Shown here in pieces: positions 59,384-64,000 of a stretch of 64,000 nucleotides of DNA. Source of the stretch: UBA1876 sp003446665 (lineage in GTDB: Bacteria > Synergistota > Synergistia > Synergistales > Thermovirgaceae); the NCBI GenBank assembly GCA_040616305.1, contig CP159918.1:1798001-1862000 (forward strand), read 5' to 3'. Below the pieces are notes generated by a model. That model did no database searches. It was not told where the DNA came from and saw nothing but the letters and a program-made list of their open reading frames with translations. The translations under genes were made by a program, and so were the position numbers. Positions within the stretch are counted from its first letter, which is position 1. Each line of letters starts with the position of its first letter.

Positions 59384-59407
59384 GTAACACCACAATTGAG
59401 GTGTTAC
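59384..59407. promoter_or_regulatory. Inverted repeat operator upstream of the PucR-type gene
   Basis: GTAACACC (59384-59391) and GGTGTTAC (59400-59407) are perfect 8-bp arms separated by 8 bp, just downstream of the tandem TATAAT units and 38 bp before the regulator gene. It suits autoregulation by a dimeric activator or repressor. Confidence 0.65.
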
Positions 59408-59445
59408 ATTTATGTTTTTAACGCGCAAACCTGGCAGGTGCAGAT

Positions 59446-61014
59446 ATGATAGTTGCGGATTTGCTGAAAAAAACGGTCTTCCCTGACTTCAGGCTCCTGG
59501 CTGGGACTGAGGGGCTCACTAGGGAAATCACCTCCGTATCGGTCATCGATTCTCCTGACGTTGACCGCTGGATGCGAGGAGGCGAGTTTTTAATCGGAAG
59601 CGGATACATTTTCCGCGACGACCCAGATGGAATGATGCCCTTCCTCCGCCTGGTGGCAAAAAAGAACATCGCCGCTTTCGGCCTCAAGATAGACCGCTAT
59701 CACACAAGCCCCCCGGAAAGCGTCATAGAGGAAGCGGAACGCCTGAAGCTGCCGCTTTTGGAAATTCCCCTGAGGTACCGCTGGGTAGACATCAATGAAG
59801 TGGTATACGGTATTTTATTGAGTGAAAGGAGCAATATGCCGGCAATAAGAGCCAGGGCCGAGCCCTGCCTCTGGCGTGAAATACAGGATACACACAGGCT
59901 CCTTGCCGGTCTGGCGACGGAACTCGATTGTCCTTTGGCCGTAAGCGTGCCCGAGCTTGACATGCGCAATTATTTCGCCCCTGACGGTACTGTCTTCGAT
60001 TCTTCGGCGGCGGATGAAATCTTCTACGCTACACCACTTGAGGAACAGGAACTTCCAAGGCACGATTCCGTTCTCGTGTCATCAAGGGAAATAAATCTCA
60101 AGGGACAAAATCGCTCCATCGCTCTTTACAGGCAGGAGTCGCTAGCTACAATCGAAATCGCGTTGGTTTTGCCGCCCAAAGAACATTACCCCTCGATCCA
60201 GCAGGAACGGATGATTCTCCACGCAATAGGCCTGCTACAAGGCGCCATACTGGAAGCCAGCGCTTTTATCCAGGAAAAACCAGCCCAAAAGGAACAATTC
60301 CTCCAAAACCTTTGTCTGGGCACTTACAACAACCCCAAAATGGCTATCGGTCGGGCCAGGGAACTGGGGATAGAACTTCCGAAAGAACTGTTGGTTCTTC
60401 AAATAGCCTCGACGGGAAAGGGGCCCCTTCCGCAATGGTGTCCCCCCTTTTCTCTCACCTATACAATAGCCAACCAGTGGGTAAGCCTTGTCACGCCCGA
60501 AGAACTCAAGCGCCACCGGGATCACCTTGTGGAGGTAGCCCGCGACCAGGGACTATGGATCGCGGTCGGAGGAAAAGCAAAAGGATGGGAACAAATCCAG
60601 CGGTCCTACGAGGAAGCAAAGAGAGCCCTCGCCTGGGTCCGGGAGTTCGAACCCGTTCCCGGCATCTACCAGTTCGGCGAATTGGCCTTGCATACGTTTT
60701 TAAGGAAGATCGTCACCCTGCCGGAAGCCGACGGGCTTTGGCAACGGTTCTGGTCACCTCTTGTCGCCGACGCGCCGAAGAGGAAGGCCGTTCCACTGAT
60801 AGAAGTGGCGAAGGCTCTCGTAAGGTCGGACTTCAATGCTAAAAAATGCGCGGACATGCTACATCTGCATTACAACACCGTACGTAACAACATTTCTGAT
60901 CTCGAAGACCTGCTTCAAATCGATATCAAGAACAGGCTCCACAGGTTCGCTCTTACACTGACTTATTACATACACATTTCACGCGAAAGTGACCATTGGG
61001 AAGATATCATTTAA
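59446..61014 (+). CDS. PucR-family transcriptional regulator
   Basis: A 522-residue regulator. The N-terminal PucR ligand domain (residues ~1-125) reads VADLLKKTVFPDFRLLAGTE and GGEFLIGSGYIFRDD; the middle is a GGDEF-like CdaR linker; the C-terminal HTH_30 (about 465-520) contains ALVRSDFNAKKCADMLHLHY and NTVRNNISDLEDLLQIDI. PucR/CdaR proteins govern purine, amino acid or sugar-acid catabolism. GGCAGGTG precedes the ATG. Convergent neighbours are a nitrilase-family amidase and an NCS2 purine/pyrimidine permease, so control of nucleobase or ureide use is a reasonable inference. Confidence 0.88.
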   Translation: MIVADLLKKTVFPDFRLLAGTEGLTREITSVSVIDSPDVDRWMRGGEFLIGSGYIFRDDPDGMMPFLRLVAKKNIAAFGLKIDRYHTSPPESVIEEAERLKLPLLEIPLRYRWVDINEVVYGILLSERSNMPAIRARAEPCLWREIQDTHRLLAGLATELDCPLAVSVPELDMRNYFAPDGTVFDSSAADEIFYATPLEEQELPRHDSVLVSSREINLKGQNRSIALYRQESLATIEIALVLPPKEHYPSIQQERMILHAIGLLQGAILEASAFIQEKPAQKEQFLQNLCLGTYNNPKMAIGRARELGIELPKELLVLQIASTGKGPLPQWCPPFSLTYTIANQWVSLVTPEELKRHRDHLVEVARDQGLWIAVGGKAKGWEQIQRSYEEAKRALAWVREFEPVPGIYQFGELALHTFLRKIVTLPEADGLWQRFWSPLVADAPKRKAVPLIEVAKALVRSDFNAKKCADMLHLHYNTVRNNISDLEDLLQIDIKNRLHRFALTLTYYIHISRESDHWEDII

Positions 61015-61038
61015 CGGCCACTTTCTGATCCAATGGTG

Positions 61039-61965
61039 TCATCCCTGTGCTTTTTTCTTGTATGGAATTCTTTTGGCCGGTTCGAAAGCACAGGTGCCCT
61101 CCTTGAGAATCCAGTCCCTGTAGACGCCCACGTTCCTGTCCTCCACGTGGTCGAAGATCATCGGCGACTTCGTACCGTGACTTACGTAACGGATGGGATC
61201 AGGATTGAGTTCAGCGGAAATGATCTCGTCGGTGCCCCTCGCCTGGGCGAGCTTCCAGCCTGTTGGGTCTACAAACATGGAACTGCCGAAGAAATTGTTG
61301 CCCGAAGCATCGAGCCCTACAGAGTTAACGGCGAGGTAGTAAACATGGTTGTCGTATGCCCTGGCCTGGTTGACGAACTGCCAGACGTCATAGGTGCGAA
61401 GCAAGGCGGACGGTCTCACTATGACCTCGGCTCCCATAAGGGTTTCCACCGTGGCAAGATCGGGAAAGTCACCGTCATAACAGATGGTCAGACCTATTTT
61501 TGCCAGTTTAGTATCCACCACCACGGCTCTGTCTCCCACCGTAGTCCAGCCCCCGCCTTCCTTCCGTTCGGTGGGGAAAGGATGGGTTTTGTCGTAGATA
61601 TCCCCTGCGATTTCTCCGTTGTCATCGATGACCATGCACGAGTTGTAAACTATGTCCTTTTCGGGCCCCCTTCGGTAAGTCGGCCATACAACATGAACAC
61701 CCAGCTTTGCGGCCGCTTCCTGAATGGGTTCGGTTACCGGACCGGGGACATCGCTAACCGCGTTCCACAAGGCCTCTATGGTGGCCTTTTGCGTTTCTCG
61801 CTTGATCGGCGTAAAACCGGTTGTTATGGTTTCGGGAAAAACCACCAGTTCTGCGTTGTGCCTTTTGACTGCGCGTTTCAGGAATTCGAGGGCCTTTTCG
61901 ATATTTTTCTCCACATCCATGGGCTTTATTGTAAACTGGCACCCCGCGGCGATAAAAGCTTTCAT
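61039..61965 (-). CDS. Carbon-nitrogen hydrolase (nitrilase superfamily amidase)
   Basis: A 308-residue amidase. The catalytic triad is complete: Glu45 in VVFPETITTG, Lys126 in IYDKTHPFP and Cys162 in LTICYDGDFPD, spaced as in the superfamily. Branches of this family act on N-carbamoyl compounds, aliphatic amides or nitriles. With a nucleobase permease upstream and a PucR-type regulator downstream, an N-carbamoyl or ureido product of pyrimidine/purine breakdown is a plausible substrate; sequence alone does not show it. GGAGGG lies about 8 nt before the ATG. The 274-bp gap to the permease holds no gene. Confidence 0.88.
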   Translation of the reverse strand: MKAFIAAGCQFTIKPMDVEKNIEKALEFLKRAVKRHNAELVVFPETITTGFTPIKRETQKATIEALWNAVSDVPGPVTEPIQEAAAKLGVHVVWPTYRRGPEKDIVYNSCMVIDDNGEIAGDIYDKTHPFPTERKEGGGWTTVGDRAVVVDTKLAKIGLTICYDGDFPDLATVETLMGAEVIVRPSALLRTYDVWQFVNQARAYDNHVYYLAVNSVGLDASGNNFFGSSMFVDPTGWKLAQARGTDEIISAELNPDPIRYVSHGTKSPMIFDHVEDRNVGVYRDWILKEGTCAFEPAKRIPYKKKAQG

Positions 61966-62239
61966 TAAACCAGCCCTCCTTCATTTTGGCTTACCTGCAC
62001 CCTTGCGTTAACATCCATCTATTTACAGGATCTATATTCAACAACAGATAAATTGTCTAATTTTTTAATGGTATCGTTTCAACTGGATTCAATCGCTCAG
62101 CGTGGTATCAACTTCCAACATGCAAAAGGTCAAGTTGAGCGTTTGTCAAGGTGCGGGGGCACCGCAGCCATAATTTTTGGAAGAAGTTGCTGCCCAAACA
62201 GCCGAGTGCCCCCTCTGATCCATTACAAACCCAATCCCT

Positions 62240-63646
62240 TTATTGTGACTCTGCCTCGACCCTGGGAGCTATGCCTCTTTCCTCTGGCGTCCCGGGAATC
62301 AGGCTATCGCAGATGGCTGCACAAATGCCTGCCACGGCCATGTGCGTCTTCAAAACGGCCCACACCATTCCGCCTAGAGTCGAAAGAAAGGTACCGTACT
62401 CGGGGTTCATGAAAAGGTCCTGGTTGTTTTCGGCCCACCCTGGAAGCCCAAGAGCCATGAGGAAAGCGAAGCCCACTATAAGTACATTTCTTTGACTGCC
62501 CATGTCGGCTCGCATCAGGATCTGGATGCCGAGAGCCCCTATGGTTCCGAAAAGGGCGATATAGGCGCCTCCGATGATGGGAGACGGCATAGTTGCTATC
62601 AGGGCACCAAGCTTGGAGATAAAACTCAGGAGAATGAGAATAACCGCTCCGGTACGCACGACATAGCGGCTTGCCACTCCCGTTAAACCGATCAGCCCGA
62701 TGTTCTCGGTATAAGAAGTAGTACCAACTGCCCCGAAAAGCCCTGCAAGAGCACAGTTAAGCCCTTCCGCACCTATTCCCCGGCTTATCATGTCGGGAGT
62801 AGGGTCATCGAGCCCCGCAGCATAGGAACAGGAGTGGTAGTCCCCTATGGACTCGATCATCACGGCAAAGAAAGCTGCCAGTAGCGCACTGAAGGCCAGC
62901 AGGCTGAACTTTGGAGGGCCCCAGGGCATGACCACCCTGAAGCGGAACCAGGGTGCCTCAACTACGCTGGAAAGGTCTATGAAGGCCGGATGGCCGGGAG
63001 GGAAAATCCCTGTAAGCGAAGCCAAAAGACACAGGACATAGACAAGCACAATTGAAGACAAGATCGCGAATATGTTAGCAAACTTGTTCTTGCTTACAAG
63101 GCTGAAAAACATGATGAGTATAACCACCAGAATGGAAACGGGCCAATAATTGGCAGCATTGCCTTCAACTGCGACCGAAGCAAGGGAAAACCCTATGGCC
63201 ATGATCGTCGGTCCTATAACGATGGGAGTGATTATCTTGCGAATCACACCGATGATCCTGCTGTATCCTATAAAAGAAAGCAAAAGGCCCCCGCTTATCA
63301 GACCTCCTCCCACGTACTGCATGACCACATTTGGTCCCAATGCACCATACGCGCCGATTATTGTCATGATCGACGGGATGAAACTGAAGCTGGAACCCTG
63401 AACTATGGGCAGTCCCGAACCCAGCTTCGGGTGAGTCTGGATCAACGTCGCCACACCCATGGCGAAATACACACAAGAAATGAATGCTCCCATCTGCGCG
63501 GTGTTCATCCCCATGGCCGGCCCAAAAATAAGAGGAACCAGCGTGGTCGCTCCGAAAAGGGTCAGTACGTGCTGAGCTCCCGCGAGTATCATGATCGGTG
63601 TCGGCGGCTTGTCGGTAAGACCATAAAAAACCTTCTTGCGTGCCAT
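62240..63646 (-). CDS. NCS2-family nucleobase (uracil/xanthine) permease
   Basis: A 468-residue inner-membrane transporter with about 12-14 helices. Family marks are the QHVLTLFGATTLVPLIFG N-terminal segment, LPIVQGSSFSFIP, and AVMIESIGDYHSCSYAAG plus GTTSYTENIGLIGLTGVASR, which carry the substrate-binding Glu/Gln residues of UraA/UapA. Proton-coupled uptake of uracil, xanthine or urate is expected. ATG 63646 is chosen (AGGAGG 7 nt upstream); a GTG two codons earlier is too close. It reads toward the amidase gene. Confidence 0.9.
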   Translation of the reverse strand: MARKKVFYGLTDKPPTPIMILAGAQHVLTLFGATTLVPLIFGPAMGMNTAQMGAFISCVYFAMGVATLIQTHPKLGSGLPIVQGSSFSFIPSIMTIIGAYGALGPNVVMQYVGGGLISGGLLLSFIGYSRIIGVIRKIITPIVIGPTIMAIGFSLASVAVEGNAANYWPVSILVVILIMFFSLVSKNKFANIFAILSSIVLVYVLCLLASLTGIFPPGHPAFIDLSSVVEAPWFRFRVVMPWGPPKFSLLAFSALLAAFFAVMIESIGDYHSCSYAAGLDDPTPDMISRGIGAEGLNCALAGLFGAVGTTSYTENIGLIGLTGVASRYVVRTGAVILILLSFISKLGALIATMPSPIIGGAYIALFGTIGALGIQILMRADMGSQRNVLIVGFAFLMALGLPGWAENNQDLFMNPEYGTFLSTLGGMVWAVLKTHMAVAGICAAICDSLIPGTPEERGIAPRVEAESQ

Positions 63647-63797
63647 ATTCACACCTCCTGTTTTTGTGTTACTCCATCTCTTTCAATGGCTTTGGCTTTT
63701 GCCTTTCCAAAACACCGAAAAAGTCTGTCCCACCTCCCCTCTCTTATCGCTTGCATCCAGAATCCCGCCGGTGAAAAGGTCCACTAAAGCAATTTTC

Positions 63798-63848
63798 ACA
63801 GTTTGAGGGCAGCGAGGGCAAATGCCCCGTCGCCCTCAAACTGTTTTT
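63798..63848. terminator. Strong hairpin between permease and the right-edge gene
   Basis: ACAGTTTGAGGGC (63798-63810) pairs perfectly with 63832-63844. T-run follows only on the plus strand, but the only gene reading into it is the partial minus-strand one 3 bp beyond, so it probably terminates that gene with a weak U-tract. Confidence 0.6.
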
Positions 63849-63851
63849 GTG

Positions 63852-64000
63852 TCAGAACCACTCTTTTTTGGCTTTTTTGTAGTTTTGCTCCTGAACGTAG
63901 GGATACTCCCAAAGATCTTCTTCACCCGTCTTGCTCATCTGCACGGCCTTGTAAACTCTTTCCCTCGAAAACGGGTAGGTATGTATGCGAACACCCAGGG
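63852..64000 (-). CDS. C-terminal 48 residues of a gene running off the right edge
   Basis: The frame is open from 64000 to TGA at 63854-63852. The visible sequence contains LGVRIHTYPFSRERVYKAVQ and ends lysine-rich (KKAKKEWF). The GVRI..YPF..ERV pattern resembles the C terminus of xanthine dehydrogenase/aldehyde oxidase large subunits, which would fit the neighbouring nucleobase permease, but the fragment is too short to be sure. Confidence 0.45.
   Translation of the reverse strand, partial: LGVRIHTYPFSRERVYKAVQMSKTGEEDLWEYPYVQEQNYKKAKKEWF

Noticed and set aside
59384..59407. BirA-type biotin operator
   Set aside because: The arms GTAACACC/GGTGTTAC vaguely resemble it, but the spacer is 8 bp where BirA sites have about 14-16, and no biotin gene is near.

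Overview
The window reads as chromosomal DNA of a strictly anaerobic, amino-acid- and organic-acid-fermenting bacterium. I infer a member of the Synergistota. The basis is gene content: a tungsten/molybdenum aldehyde:ferredoxin oxidoreductase, an oxygen-sensitive glycyl-radical hydroxyproline dehydratase, an Fe-S serine dehydratase, a proline-racemase-family enzyme, citrate lyase, an Etf-linked hydroxyacid dehydrogenase, and many Na+- or ABC-type solute importers. No rRNA or other phylogenetic marker is present, so the assignment is tentative.

Layout. 1-2.2 kb: tail of a metal/cobalamin-type ABC importer, an RNase H fused to a SWIM zinc finger, and a small protein with a consensus promoter. 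2.5-8.9 kb: Na+/amino-acid symporter, M20 amidohydrolase, AOR and homoserine dehydrogenase, then a convergent LacI-type regulator. 9-15 kb (minus strand): nucleoside kinase with TGS-like front end, a twin rhodanese lacking both catalytic cysteines, a glycine-betaine-type ProXVW importer, and a Tn554 TnpC-like HTH protein. 15.4-24.7 kb (plus strand): a GntR-controlled operon of an HD protein, two complete LeuCD-type hydro-lyase pairs, an NADP-type isocitrate dehydrogenase, and citrate lyase CitDEF. A structured RNA element sits between the dehydrogenase and citD. This is the most interesting metabolic unit here: it could run 2-oxoglutarate to citrate to oxaloacetate plus acetate, or the reverse as far as isocitrate/2-oxoglutarate.

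24.9-31.3 kb: MrfA/MrfB DNA-repair pair (the helicase apparently starts at CTG), phosphomannomutase and a metallophosphoesterase. 31.3-40.6 kb: an imino/amino acid island with hypD, its activase, a GntR regulator with a clear promoter-operator, a 957-bp internally deleted IS3-family element with 3-bp target duplication, serine dehydratase, a DAO-family flavoenzyme, and proline racemase/hydroxyproline epimerase. 40.6-45 kb: a 1100-residue exported protein of unknown function and two small genes, one of 52 codons with a promoter overlapping an 18-bp palindrome. 45-49.4 kb: aldo/keto reductase, EtfB, EtfA and a GlcD-type dehydrogenase. 49.7-55.4 kb: dnaK-dnaJ-clpB. 55.7-61 kb: a Spy-like periplasmic protein, a prolyl-tRNA synthetase paralogue that has lost its catalytic motifs but keeps editing and anticodon domains, a small HTH protein, two unknown coupled proteins, and a PucR-family regulator. 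61-64 kb: nitrilase-family amidase, NCS2 purine/pyrimidine permease, and the tail of a gene running off the right edge.

I see no tRNA, rRNA or CRISPR array. All functional calls are from reading sequence motifs and order; nothing was searched against a database.
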